From: Tritrichomonas musculus
Lineage: Eukaryota; Parabasalia; Tritrichomonadida; Tritrichomonadidae
Direction of reading: 5' to 3'
NCBI GenBank assembly: GCA_039105265.1
Contig: JAPFFF010000008.1
Coordinates: 248,001 to 312,000, forward strand
DNA: 64,000 bases
The notes under the pieces were generated by a model that ran no database searches, was not told the DNA's origin, and saw nothing but the letters and a program-made list of their open reading frames with translations. Made by a program: the position numbers and the translations under genes. Shown here one piece after another: positions 28,173 to 38,716 of the stretch (its first letter is position 1; every line of letters begins with the position of its first letter).

Positions 28173-28394
28173 TAGACCTCTTAATTAAGAAAGGTGGCCG
28201 TTAATTTATTTATCTCAAAGTTCGTTATTTTATTTCAAACTTCCTTATGTTTTGAATACTTCTTACAAATTAAAAATTTTATTTTTCTTTCAAAATCCTA
28301 ACAAAGTTTGAGAGGAGATAACAAAATTAGATAGAATTATAACGAACTTTGAGATAAATAAATTAACGGCCACCTTTCTTAACTAAGAGGTCTA
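28173..28394. mobile_element. 222-bp MITE
   Basis: Ends TAGACCTCTTAATTAAGAAA and complement pair for about 56 bp with one or two differences (28173-28229 with 28338-28394), through GGTGGCCGTTAATTTATTTA and CTCAAAGTTCGTT. TA borders. Non-coding. Confidence 0.75.
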
Positions 28395-28784
28395 CTTTTC
28401 TCACAAATTTTGAATAATTCAGAGGATATTTGGCAATTAAATTTGAACTAACAAAAATAAAAAAAATTATTCTCAATTGCTTATCATAATTTCAATGATA
28501 GAAACTTTTTAAATGTTATTTAATCGTTTTAATCTTTAATTGACTAGCTTTGTTTTTGGTATTTTGGTTTGACTAACTCTGTTTTTGGTATTTCGGTTGT
28601 ATTTTTGTCTATAACTTTTAACAACACTAATCAAATATATTAGAGAAAATTCAAAATATATGAAATAATGAATTTGATCAACCCAATAAAAATACCTGTT
28701 TTATTTTAGGTAAAAAATTGACCTCAACGATCAATATTTTAAAAATTTTTCTCTTCTCCCTCCCCGCTCGACAACATTTTTTGC

Positions 28785-28819
<35 letters not shown>

Positions 28820-28822
<3 letters not shown>

Positions 28823-30786
28823 AGATATTTTTTGCCCCCAATCTCTTTTGACCCCAACGGTTAAGGTCAATATTGACCCTGTATCGTACTTCAGAAAAAA
28901 TCGGCGAGAACTTTTTTGCACTTTTGTGAAAAATACCATGAGTAGCTACTCCCGCTTTTTTTACGAAAATTTCAAAAAAATCATTTTTAATAAAAAGCAG
29001 CTCTAGAGAAAATTTCTTCCATCCCGAGTAAGTTATACGTAATTAGTATCTCATTGTAGTAATTATTATACCAAATTTTTCTTTTTTTGGTAAAAAAAAA
29101 ATTTATCAATAATATTATAGAAGAGGTGCGGACAGGGTGAAGTGATTTAGATTCGCACCAAAATTTGCATATATTAATTATTTTTTATGAGCATTATAAT
29201 GATATAATTATTTTTTATTTTCGTCCACGGGGCCGACTTGTGGGGATATATGATTTTTTTTCTGAGGTAGAAAAATATAAACCACTGAAAAAAATATAAA
29301 AATATGTAAACTATAGAAATTAAGCAATTGATAGAAAAATCTATTATTTAGAAGAAAAAAAGTAATAGAAACATGATAAAAATCATTTTTATACTATTTA
29401 AAAAAATGTATCTCGTTTGTTATTATTTAATTATTAATGTATGATATAGTTTCCACTTAAATTGGCCCAAAAAAAAATTGAGAAAATGAAAATGGGCCAA
29501 ATTTAATAAAAAAAAGTATTTTAAAATTATATTATTAGTATATAATTGTTATATATTTTATTTATATCATATATTTATTATAATATAATAAAATAATAAA
29601 TTAAATATTAAGATATGAATTTAAATGTAGCGACTCTCAATTATTCTTTACTATATTCTCAATTTTATTCTCGAAGATTTTTTTATTCAAAATTTATGAA
29701 AAAAGAATTAATGAAAAAAAAAACTTTCTACATTTGATTTAAATTTTAATTAAACTTCAAAATATATAAAGAAAATTATTTTTTTCATTTCTCTCAAATT
29801 AACATTTTATGAAAAGCGCTTTGAAATTATAATTGTTCAATATTTAGAATATACAGTTATATAATGTTTATTAATTGTTTATATTTATTTTAAATATTTT
29901 TAAAATATATATAATATTATTAAAAGTTATATAATCTATGATATACATATAAATATAAAAAGATATTTGCTTAATATTTTAATAAAAATTTTTTATTGAA
30001 AAAAAATCGTTATTAATGTTTATGATTTTAAAATTGATTTTTGCAGCTCAGCCCCCTTGATCAAATTAAACTAAATTTAGCATATCTTTATTAAATTAAA
30101 TGTAATATATCTAAATGTAATTATAATCTAAATAAATTCTTTATTTATTTAGATATTCCAAAAAAATATGTAAAAATTCATTAAAATGAACTTTTTAACA
30201 AAATATGAAATATTTATAAAATAACAAAATGCATAATTAATCATTAATTTCCAATATATATAATAATTAATCATTATAATTTCAATCCATCCATCAGGTG
30301 GCTGGATTGGGTTATTTTCACAGGATACTTGTTTGTGTTATTATAACTTATATAATTGATATTTTAAAACATTTAAATAATAAATATATAAAATAAGTGC
30401 ACTATAATATAATATCAAAATGTTATTTAGTAATTAATAATACATAAAAAGATATACATATTTTTATAAACGTTAAAAATGTAAAGTAGGTGTCCGCACC
30501 TCTATTATAGATATCTCTTTGTTAAAAAATATATAAGATTTTCTTCACATATTCGTGCCTATGATGTTATATATAACAATAAATGTTTACTAATCTTTTC
30601 AAAATTATACAATTAGCATTATTTGTAAAAAATTAAAATTTAGAGAAAAAAGCGTGAGTAGCTACTCATGGTTTTTTTCGCAAAAGTGTAAAAAGTTCTC
30701 GCCGATTTTTTCTGAAGTACGATACAGGGTCAATATTGACCTTAACCGTTGGGGTCAAAAGAGATTGGGGGCAAAAAATATCTCCC
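28820..30786. mobile_element. 1.97-kb element with about 142-bp inverted repeats (family C)
   Basis: The left arm (28820-28961) starts GGGAGATATTTTTTGCCCCC and ends in the palindromic block CATGAGTAGCTACTC. The right arm (30645-30786) is its near-exact complement. Both are flanked on the outside by A-runs, so A-rich targets seem preferred. A diverged solo arm lies at 5829-5954. The interior has no transposase but hosts another small element. Superfamily not known to me. Confidence 0.7.
29118..30504. mobile_element. 1.39-kb element with short inverted ends, nested in family C
   Basis: Left TAGAAGAGGTGCGGACA and right complement TAGAGGTGCGGACA differ by a three-base insertion and have TATA-rich borders. 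The repeat is only about 18 bp, so the call is moderate. Interior AT-rich, non-coding. Confidence 0.45.
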
Positions 30787-31294
30787 AAAAAAAAAAAAAT
30801 TATTTGACCTTTTTGATCGTTATTACTTGAAAAAATTGAGAGGATATTTGGTGACCCAATTACTACGTTTTTTTTGACCCATTTTTCTTTTTTTGGTCCA
30901 CCCAGTGCCACCCTAATTATAAATAATAATTTACTATTAAAAGTTTCATTTATGTTTTATCAACTGATTATCACTAAAGATTTACAATTTATGATGAATA
31001 ATCCTACTCAAAATTTTAATTTTCTTGAAGAACTTAATAATTTAATTAATTAACATGCTTATTACATTAATTATTTTAAATAATGGCATATAAAATGCAT
31101 TTTCCAAAAGATATTAAAAGTTTTAAACTATCATTCATTTGATAACTTTTCTGTGGTCTCAATTTATTCTTTCAAAATATCAGAAAAAATAATATCGTTT
31201 ACTCAATTAATTATGAATAATTCTAAGGATATTTAATATTACATTTCATTTAAATATCTCATTTAAAATTTAAATAGTCCACTATATACCATAT

Positions 31295-31456
31295 TATAAA
31301 GTCGGATTCAAAATGCTTGGGACAACATTCAATTTTTTTCAATGTTTCTCAGAAAAAAAATCATTCAGCTTGGGACAAATTGACCTAAAAGATTTATAAA
31401 TTTGACCTTATCGTTTTCAAAAAGTTTGTCCCAAGCCTTTTGAATCCGACTTTATG
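31295..31456. mobile_element. 162-bp MITE
   Basis: Arms TATAAAGTCGGATTCAAAAT and complement pair over about 30 bp, including GCTTGGGACAA / TTGTCCCAAGC, with few mismatches. Non-coding centre. Confidence 0.7.
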
Positions 31457-32770
31457 AGTAAGGTCAATTTTTTTTTTCACATTGCATTTTAATATTGTAA
31501 TACTAAATATTTGACACTAAAATTTCAAGTTAAAAACAGAGCTTTTCTCCAATACAGAACTTTTAGAAAATCATAATATAATAATAAATACCAATTGTAT
31601 TATACAGTGATTAATATTAAATACGAATTATTGAGCTCTAAGCAATTCATTTTATCAAACTTTTTTTTTTTTTTTTTTTTTTAAAAATGATTTTAAAAAA
31701 GTATATAATTATATTTATTATATGATAGTTTAAGCTCGGAAAGTTATCCAAGATTTTAAAAGTTATCCGCAAATTTTTTCCTAGAAAAAGTGTTGAACTT
31801 ATTTCTAAAACGCTATAATAAAAAGTCAAAAAAGTAAAATTCTCTTGAAATTATTAAAATTTATATTATTTTTTTAATTACCTGAAAAAAACACTAATCC
31901 ATTTCTATATTATGATTGGTAGTTACTGGCATCTATTATTTTTTTTTAAATTTAAGTTTTTTTTTTTTTAATTTTTAATTTTGAAAATACTTTTCATTTA
32001 TGCAAATTCAGACTGAATTTCACCAGAATGAATCCAATTTTTATATTGATATGCGATTTTGGTTTCATATCACCATTAGTCTTTCAGAATGATATTAAAA
32101 ATAAATCAATTTTTGATATAGAATTTCAATTGCAGTTAAGTATTTTTAACAAAAACTTATTAATTGAAAGCCTTTCTGAACTGCAATTGAAATATTTGTT
32201 CGCTAACGAACGAATCGTTTTCCAATCTAAATAAAATATGGTTAAATAGTTTATATAAGATAAATATCTGATTTAATATCATTTTTATCAACATAAAAAA
32301 ATTGAGAAGAGTAAACCACCTATAAAGAAAATATTTCGAAAATACCAGCATATTTTTGTCCAAATAAATCAAATTACAATCCTATTATCGATTTTATTGG
32401 CTTATTGTTTGGAAATACAATGCCATTTTCCAGTTTTTAATGTCAATTTCATTTTTTTATTTATTCAACTAATTTGTTTCTTACCAAACGCATTTAATGA
32501 TGCCATCAAGGTACATTTAATAATAATATAAAAGCGATTTTTTTTATAAATTAAGGTTTTTATGTGTTCATATATATTTTATACCATTTTTTTGGTTAAA
32601 TTTTTACCGCAAAACAATTTTTATCTCAAAAATTGAAGATCTTTTGAAAAAATAGTTTAGTTGACTTTTTTTTAAAAAAAATTATATTTCGAAAATTTTT
32701 ATTATTTTTTCTCAAAACGGCTGGTTTGTAATGTATTCTGCTTTTAACGCAATAATATAAAAAAAACAAG

Positions 32771-32803
<33 letters not shown>

Positions 32804-32936
32804 ATTGTTATCCAAAGTTATTCTAAAAAGTGACAAAAGGTTCAAATTCCGAGCTTAAGATGATAGTTTTAATAAAATATTTAATACCAAGTAAATTATG
32901 CTCGGAAAAGTTATCAATTTGGCGGTTTTTTGATAA
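31457..32936. other. AT-rich spacer
   Basis: Long T- and A-runs (31660-31682, 32790-32805). A 15-bp inverted repeat ATTTCAATTGCAGTT/AACTGCAATTGAAAT lies near 32124-32192. A 68-codon frame around it is unlikely to be a gene. Two copies of a word like GCTCGGAAA(A)GTTATC (31735, 32908) hint at more old repeats. Confidence 0.3.
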
Positions 32937-33136
32937 TAAAGGATAGGCGAAGTGACAAACTATAGAAAAAGTTACACCATTTTTTTCTGAGGAAAATTCG
33001 TTATTCTGACTTTTTGAGTTAATTGAGAAGGCATACAAAAAGTTCTAAAATTTTCTTGTAAAGTTTTGAAAAAGTTCACTAAGATAAAACCATGAAAAAG
33101 CGCCATTTTTATAGAACTAAACCAATCAAAGAAACC

Positions 33137-33654
33137 GAGATGACGACATTGCCGCCCATAGCATGATCACGATCAGTAATGCTTAGCAGCTAGCTGGTTG
33201 TAACTGCGGCGAGTCGTCATCCGGACAAAGATATCGCGATTTCATCCGGAAGATCTGGAATGACGACATTGCCGCCCATAGCAAGACCACGATCAGCAAT
33301 GCTTAGCAGCTAGCTGGTTGTAACTGCGGCGAGTCGTCATCCGGACAAAGATATCGCGATTTCATCCGGAAGATCTGGAATGACGACATTGCCGCCCATA
33401 GCAAGACCACGATCAGTAATGCTTAGCAGCTGGCTGGTTGTAACTGCGGCGAGTCGTCATCCGGACAAAGATATCGCGATTTCATCCGGAAGATCTGGAA
33501 TGACGACATTGCCGCCCATAGCAAGACCACGATCAGCAATGCTTAGCAGCTAGCTGGTTGTAACTGCGGCGAGTCGTCATCCGGACAAAGATATCGCGAT
33601 TTCATCCGGAAGATCTGGAATGACGACATTGCCGCCCATAGCAAGACCACGGTG
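33137..33654 (+). repeat. 120-bp tandem array, left outer (about 4.3 units)
   Basis: Units start TGACGACATTGCCGCCCATA at 33141, 33261, 33381, 33501 and 33621 (partial). They are nearly identical, varying mainly at CAGCTAGCTGG/CAGCTGGCTGG and GATCAG(C/T)AATG. GC content is far above the surroundings. The array ends at CCACGGTGGC. Confidence 0.9.
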
Positions 33655-33848
33655 GCAATAAAAAGATGAAAATAAAACAAACAAAAAACAAACAAAATTG
33701 ATTATTTAATATTATTATTACGATTTTTTAATTTTTTTATTTTGATAAAGCTTATTTAAAATATTCTGAGTCTTCTCAGAAATTTGTTAAATTTTTTTTT
33801 TTATAAATATATATAACTTTTTGAAAGAATTATGGTCTTTTTATATTT

Positions 33849-33926
33849 ATGGAAGAAGACCAAAATCTTTATTATTCAGCGAAATATCTATCTCATACGC
33901 AAAGACCTAATTCTTTAAAAGATAAA
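33849..33926 (+). pseudogene. First 26 codons of the MULE transposase, left duplicate
   Basis: Encodes MEEDQNLYYSAKYLSHTQRP and NSLKDK, identical to the intact transposase N-terminus, then breaks into the GTTCTAAAATTTTC arm block. The same break is found in the right arm at 37486, so a rearranged arm was copied to the other end. Confidence 0.88.
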
Positions 33927-34023
33927 GTTCTAAAATTTTCTTGTAAAGTTTTGAAAAAGTTCACTAAGATAAAACCATGAAAAAGCGCCATTTTTATAGA
34001 ACTAAACCAATCAAAGAAACCGA

Positions 34024-34302
34024 GATGACGACATTGCCGCCCATAGCATGATCACGATCAGTAATGCTTAGCAGCTAGCTGGTTGTAACTGCGGCGAGTC
34101 GTCATCCGGACAAAGATATTGCGATTTCATCCGGAAGATCTGGAATGACGACATTGCCGCCCATAGCAAGACCACGATCAGCAATGCTTAGCAGCTGGCT
34201 GGTTGTAACTGCGGCGAGTCGTCATCCGGACAAAGATATCGCGATTTCATCCGGAAGATCTGGAATTGACGATATTGCCGCCCATAGGACGACCACGGTG
34301 GC
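34024..34302 (+). repeat. 120-bp tandem array, left inner (about 2.3 units)
   Basis: Units start at 34025 and 34145, and a variant partial unit (GACGATATTGCCG, CCATAGGACGACC) ends the array at CCACGGTGGC. Confidence 0.88.
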
Positions 34303-34454
34303 AATAAAAAGATGAAAATAAAACAAACAAAAAACAAACAAAATTGATTATTTAATATTATTGTGATTTTTTATTTTTTATTTTTATTTTTTTTTTTTTT
34401 TTTTTTTTTTTGATAAAGCTTATTTAAAATATTCTGAGTCTTCTCAGAAATTTG

Positions 34455-36797
34455 TTAAGAGAAAAATCTGTTACCACCTGCAGCTAAATCTGCATTTTTC
34501 CAACTTGCTATTTTGAATTTAGATAAAAAATATATGACACCTGAATTATCGCATCTAGTTTCAAAAACATAGCGGACAAAATTAGAAAAACATATTTTTT
34601 CGATATCATGATATGATAATTGAGGATACATTCCTTTAATTTCAGCCTTCGTTTCATAGTATTTTTTCTTAATTAATTCGATGTCAGCATTACAGTCTTT
34701 TATCATTGAATCAAAATTGTCATCTTCGTCGTATAAATTTTCAAGTTTTAATTTTTCTTTCTTTTGACTTGTGTTACTTTCTTCTTTCTTTTTTCTGAAA
34801 ACCAATTTTTCATCAAGTGCTCGAAAATCAAAATGATTTCCAGAATATTTGGCATCATTTGGATTAATATTTGGGAATTTTGGTAAAACATATGTAAAAC
34901 AATTAAGAAACTCATTAATAAAAGAGCCTAATATATTCAATGATTCCTTATCAAACTTTCTATTCTTTTCAACTTCGTATATTGATATTATTCTATCTAT
35001 ATTTTTTCTATTTGATTTAAAAAGATTTTTTTCAAATTTATAATTGGGGAACTTTTTGAGAGATTGAACAAATAAATATTGAATATCAATTTCATTGCTA
35101 TTTTTAACAATATTAAATATTTCTGATTTGCAAAAATTATTTAATATTGTATGTATGCAAGGAAGTTTCACTCCATAAATTGATTCAACAAAATCATCTT
35201 CACCACAATCACAATTTTCTTTTGAACATTTTAAATAATTATCTGGTCTCTTGCTAAGAATTTGTATAACTTTTTGAATCATTTTTTGATGTTTGTTTTG
35301 AAAAGAATTTCCACAAATATCTGAGTAATTATTTATATAATTTAATAAATAATTTACAATTGTTGTGAAACCAGTTTTAAATGAATGAGTTCCGGAATCT
35401 GGCAATTTTTGATTGATATTTCCGTGGAAACCTTCCGAATGATTTGAACAACGAGCTACATGGTGGTCAGAACGAATCCATATTGCCCAATTAGCAATAT
35501 AATAATCACTTTTTTTAATTTCTTCTTTATTTGGCATTCTTTCCACTTCATCTATATCTTTTAACATAATTTCAAAATCTTTTAATTTTTGTTTTTTTTC
35601 ATTATCTTGATCGGTATCGTCAAATAAAGGTGAATTTGGATCTTTTTTATATTCGTCCATTTCAACTAAAATAAATTCTTTTTCTTGTTTATATATTAAA
35701 TATGTTTTGCATCTCAATAACCTTGCAACCCATATGCCTAATGATGATTTAGGTCCAAATATTTGTATAATATGACGATGACAAAAATATTGAATATTTG
35801 AATGTAATTTACAGAACTTTTTGATAGGAGAACCTAAATCTGATAAAACAACTTTATTTTCAAAAACATTTTTATTTAAACAAAACTTATTTAATCCATC
35901 AAATAATAAATTATATAAAAAACGGTTCTCTTTAGGGCCAATTGATAATGCGAAAGGAAAACTTGAATTGAAATAAATTGAATGGTATATACAAAATTTG
36001 TAAGGCTTAAGCGCATAAAAAGAAGCATCAATTTGCAAATAATGCATATAATTTATAACTTCTAAAGCCCAAGGCATAATCCATATTATATTTTTAATAA
36101 AAGCAAAATCATTATTAAATTTAAATGCAAATCCATCGTCCTGAACTTTTTGAGTACTTATCTCAATATAAACAAAACCAGGTAAATGCAATAAAATTTT
36201 ATAAAAATCATCATAACCTTGAAAACTAACGGCTCTTCTACGCAAGGTTCTTTTATCTAAAAAGTTTTGAAAAGCAAATTTTATAAATATTGGAAAATTA
36301 GAATTTTTTCGAGCTACGTAATTACAAAAAGTATAAAGCATTGTATTTTTATGTTTACATTGTTTATTCCAAAAATCTTGAGTCAAAAAAGGACACTCTT
36401 TATTTTTCAAAGTATATGGCGACGTCATGATACATTCTTCAAAATCAATAGTAACAACTTTCATAGTTTGGTTTTCAAGGAGTTGATCTCTAGCGAGAAC
36501 TTTAATGGTTTCCAAATCGTTTTTGACAGTTATGCTAAATATTTGAATTTCAGTATTTATCTTTGATTTATTACAGCAACTAAACGAAAAAATGTCATTA
36601 TAAACTCTTTTGTTGTTGCATATAAATTCTTTGGTTAAGCTATCGAGGAAAAGGATTAGCGAAATGATATTGAAATTCTGAGAATGCAAAGGAACAATTT
36701 CAATGAATGTTCTTAATCCTTTATCTTTTAAAGAATTAGGTCTTTGCGTATGAGATAGATATTTCGCTGAATAATAAAGATTTTGGTCTTCTTCCAT
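34455..36797 (-). CDS. MULE transposase, 780 aa
   Basis: Catalyses Mutator-type transposition. The MULE catalytic core shows Asp257 in LQIDASF, Asp320 in VVLSDLG, the C2H element CHRH at 339-342, and Glu455 in SNHSEGFHGN, the usual DDE order. A SWIM-type zinc finger follows near 548-572: CDCGEDDF, then LPCIHTI. The stop codon lies exactly where arm leader sequence (AATTTGTTAA) begins, so the stop and 3' end may come from the arm duplication and the original C-terminus could have been longer. Low-complexity Lys/Glu patches occur near 385-425 and 690. Intact over its length. Confidence 0.9.
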   Translation of the reverse strand: MEEDQNLYYSAKYLSHTQRPNSLKDKGLRTFIEIVPLHSQNFNIISLILFLDSLTKEFICNNKRVYNDIFSFSCCNKSKINTEIQIFSITVKNDLETIKVLARDQLLENQTMKVVTIDFEECIMTSPYTLKNKECPFLTQDFWNKQCKHKNTMLYTFCNYVARKNSNFPIFIKFAFQNFLDKRTLRRRAVSFQGYDDFYKILLHLPGFVYIEISTQKVQDDGFAFKFNNDFAFIKNIIWIMPWALEVINYMHYLQIDASFYALKPYKFCIYHSIYFNSSFPFALSIGPKENRFLYNLLFDGLNKFCLNKNVFENKVVLSDLGSPIKKFCKLHSNIQYFCHRHIIQIFGPKSSLGIWVARLLRCKTYLIYKQEKEFILVEMDEYKKDPNSPLFDDTDQDNEKKQKLKDFEIMLKDIDEVERMPNKEEIKKSDYYIANWAIWIRSDHHVARCSNHSEGFHGNINQKLPDSGTHSFKTGFTTIVNYLLNYINNYSDICGNSFQNKHQKMIQKVIQILSKRPDNYLKCSKENCDCGEDDFVESIYGVKLPCIHTILNNFCKSEIFNIVKNSNEIDIQYLFVQSLKKFPNYKFEKNLFKSNRKNIDRIISIYEVEKNRKFDKESLNILGSFINEFLNCFTYVLPKFPNINPNDAKYSGNHFDFRALDEKLVFRKKKEESNTSQKKEKLKLENLYDEDDNFDSMIKDCNADIELIKKKYYETKAEIKGMYPQLSYHDIEKICFSNFVRYVFETRCDNSGVIYFLSKFKIASWKNADLAAGGNRFFS

Positions 36798-36990
36798 AAA
36801 TATAAAAAGACCATAATTCTTTCAAAAAGTTATATATATTTATAAAAAAAAAAATTTAACAAATTTCTGAGAAGACTCAGAATATTTTAAATAAGCTTTA
36901 TCAAAATAAAAAAATTAAAAAATCGTAATAATAATATTAAATAATCAATTTTGTTTGTTTTTTGTTTGTTTTATTTTCATCTTTTTATTG
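36798..36990 (-). promoter_or_regulatory. Transposase leader, repeated in each arm
   Basis: AT-rich segment between the transposase ATG and the inner array. It includes CTTTTTGAAAGAATTATGGT and an A/T-run. Copies lie at 33655-33848, 34303-34457 and 37564-37757. It probably carries the promoter; no clear TCAY initiator is seen. Confidence 0.4.
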
Positions 36991-37387
36991 CCACCGTGGT
37001 CGTCCTATGGGCGGCAATGTCGTCAATTCCAGATCTTCCGGATGAAATCGCGATATCTTTGTCCGGATGACGACTCGCCGCAGTTACAACCAGCCAGCTG
37101 CTAAGCATTGCTGATCGTGGTCTTGCTATGGGCGGCAATGTCGTCATTCCAGATCTTCCGGATGAAATCGCGATATCTTTGTCCGGATGACGACTCGCCG
37201 CAGTTACAACCAGCTAGCTGCTAAGCATTGCTGATCGTGGTCTTGCTATGGGCGGCAATGTCGTCATTCCAGATCTTCCGGATGAAATCGTGATATCTTT
37301 GTCCGGATGACGACTCGCCGCAGTTACAACCAGCTAGCTGCTAAGCATTACTGATCGTGATCATGCTATGGGCGGCAATGTCGTCAT
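36991..37387 (-). repeat. 120-bp tandem array, right inner (about 3.3 units)
   Basis: Same unit in opposite orientation, phase points at about 37021, 37141, 37261 and 37381. It ends in the GATGACGAC-type variant next to CTCGGTTTCTTTG. Confidence 0.88.
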
Positions 37388-37485
37388 CTCGGTTTCTTTG
37401 ATTGGTTTAGTTCTATAAAAATGGCGCTTTTTCATGGTTTTATCTTAGTGAACTTTTTCAAAACTTTACAAGAAAATTTTAGAAC

Positions 37486-37563
37486 TTTATCTTTTAAAGA
37501 ATTAGGTCTTTGCGTATGAGATAGATATTTCGCTGAATAATAAAGATTTTGGTCTTCTTCCAT
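37486..37563 (-). pseudogene. First 26 codons of the MULE transposase, right duplicate
   Basis: Mirror copy of 33849-33926 with the same junction to the arm block. It is followed upstream by its own copy of the leader. Confidence 0.88.
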
Positions 37564-37757
37564 AAATATAAAAAGACCATAATTCTTTCAAAAAGTTATA
37601 TATATTTATAAAAAAAAAAATTTAACAAATTTCTGAGAAGACTCAGAATATTTTAAATAAGCTTTATCAAAATAAAAAAATTAAAAAATCGTAATAATAA
37701 TATTAAATAATCAATTTTGTTTGTTTTTTGTTTGTTTTATTTTCATCTTTTTATTGC

Positions 37758-38513
37758 CACCGTGGTCGTCCTATGGGCGGCAATGTCGTCAATTCCAGAT
37801 CTTCCGGATGAAATCGCGATATCTTTGTCCGGATGACGACTCGCCGCAGTTACAACCAGCCAGCTGCTAAGCATTACTGATCGTGGTCTTGCTATGGGCG
37901 GCAATGTCGTCATTCCAGATCTTCCGGATGAAATCGCGATATCTTTGTCCGGATGACGACTCGCCGCAGTTACAACCAGCTAGCTGCTAAGCATTGCTGA
38001 TCGTGGTCTTGCTATGGGCGGCAATGTCGTCATTCCAGATCTTCCGGATGAAATCGCGATATCTTTGTCCGGATGACGACTCGCCGCAGTTACAACCAGC
38101 CAGCTGCTAAGCATTACTGATCGTGGTCTTGCTATGGGCGGCAATGTCGTCATTCCAGATCTTCCGGATGAAATCGCGATATCTTTGTCCGGATGACGAC
38201 TCGCCGCAGTTACAACCAGCCAGCTGCTAAGCATTACTGATCGTGGTCTTGCTATGGGCGGCAATGTCGTCATTCCAGATCTTCCGGATGAAATCGCGAT
38301 ATCTTTGTCCGGATGACGACTCGCCGCAGTTACAACCAGCTAGCTGCTAAGCATTGCTGATCGTGGTCTTGCTATGGGCGGCAATGTCGTCATTCCAGAT
38401 CTTCCGGATGAAATCGTGATATCTTTGTCCGGATGACGACTCGCCGCAGTTACAACCAGCTAGCTGCTAAGCATTACTGATCGTGATCATGCTATGGGCG
38501 GCAATGTCGTCAT
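37758..38513 (-). repeat. 120-bp tandem array, right outer (about 6.3 units)
   Basis: Phase points every 120 bp from about 37789 to 38509. A 97-codon frame (37980-38273, minus) exists only because 120 is divisible by three; it repeats a 40-residue unit such as MTTLPPIARPRSVMLSSW and is not taken as a gene. Confidence 0.9.
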
Positions 38514-38716
38514 CTCGGTTTCTTTGATTGGTTTAGTTCTATAAAAATGGCGCTTTTTCATGGTTTTATCTTAGTGAACTTTTTCAAAACTTTACAAGAA
38601 AATTTTAGAACTTTTTGTATGCCTTCTCAATTAACTCAAAAAGTCAGAATAACGAATTTTCCTCAGAAAAAAATGGTGTAACTTTTTCTATAGTTTGTCA
38701 TTCCGCCTAAAGGATA

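Larger units (their letters stand above)
27754..30915. mobile_element. 3.16-kb composite element with TAGGGTGG ends
   Basis: Left end TAGGGTGGTCATCAAATTGG and right end complement TTAGGGTGGCACTGGGTGG share the tip and a following TGGGTCA-rich style, with TA at the borders. The match beyond the first dozen bases is weak, so this pairing is tentative. The interior is a stack of other elements (28173-28394, 28820-30786, 29118-30504) with no transposase. Confidence 0.45.
32946..38707. mobile_element. MULE (Mutator-like) DNA transposon, 5762 bp, 9-bp target duplication
   Basis: A direct 9-bp duplication TAAAGGATA at 32937-32945 and 38708-38716 frames the element, the hallmark of Mutator-like transposons. 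Ends GGCG(A/G)A(G/A)TGACAAACTATAG are inverted. Each arm is long and doubled. The left order is outer end, a 98-bp block (33039-33136), a 120-bp array, AT-rich leader, first 26 transposase codons, block again, array again, leader, then the transposase 3' end. The right arm mirrors this. The transposase at 34455-36797 is uninterrupted. It is a recent insertion to judge by the exact duplication. Confidence 0.9.

Noticed and set aside
28739-28939. 66-codon frame with poly-Phe (and a related one at 30666-30911)
   Set aside because: Falls in the inverted repeats of the family C element and runs through a homopolymer.
32028-32234. 68-codon frame
   Set aside because: Contains a 15-bp inverted repeat and AT-rich flanks; more likely old repeat DNA.
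33137-33654. CRISPR-like array
   Set aside because: Units are contiguous 120-bp tandem repeats without unique spacers, inside a eukaryotic MULE.
37980-38273. 97-codon frame with 40-residue repeats
   Set aside because: Exists only because the 120-bp unit is divisible by three; starts and stops fall in unit variants, and equivalent arrays on the other side do not keep it.
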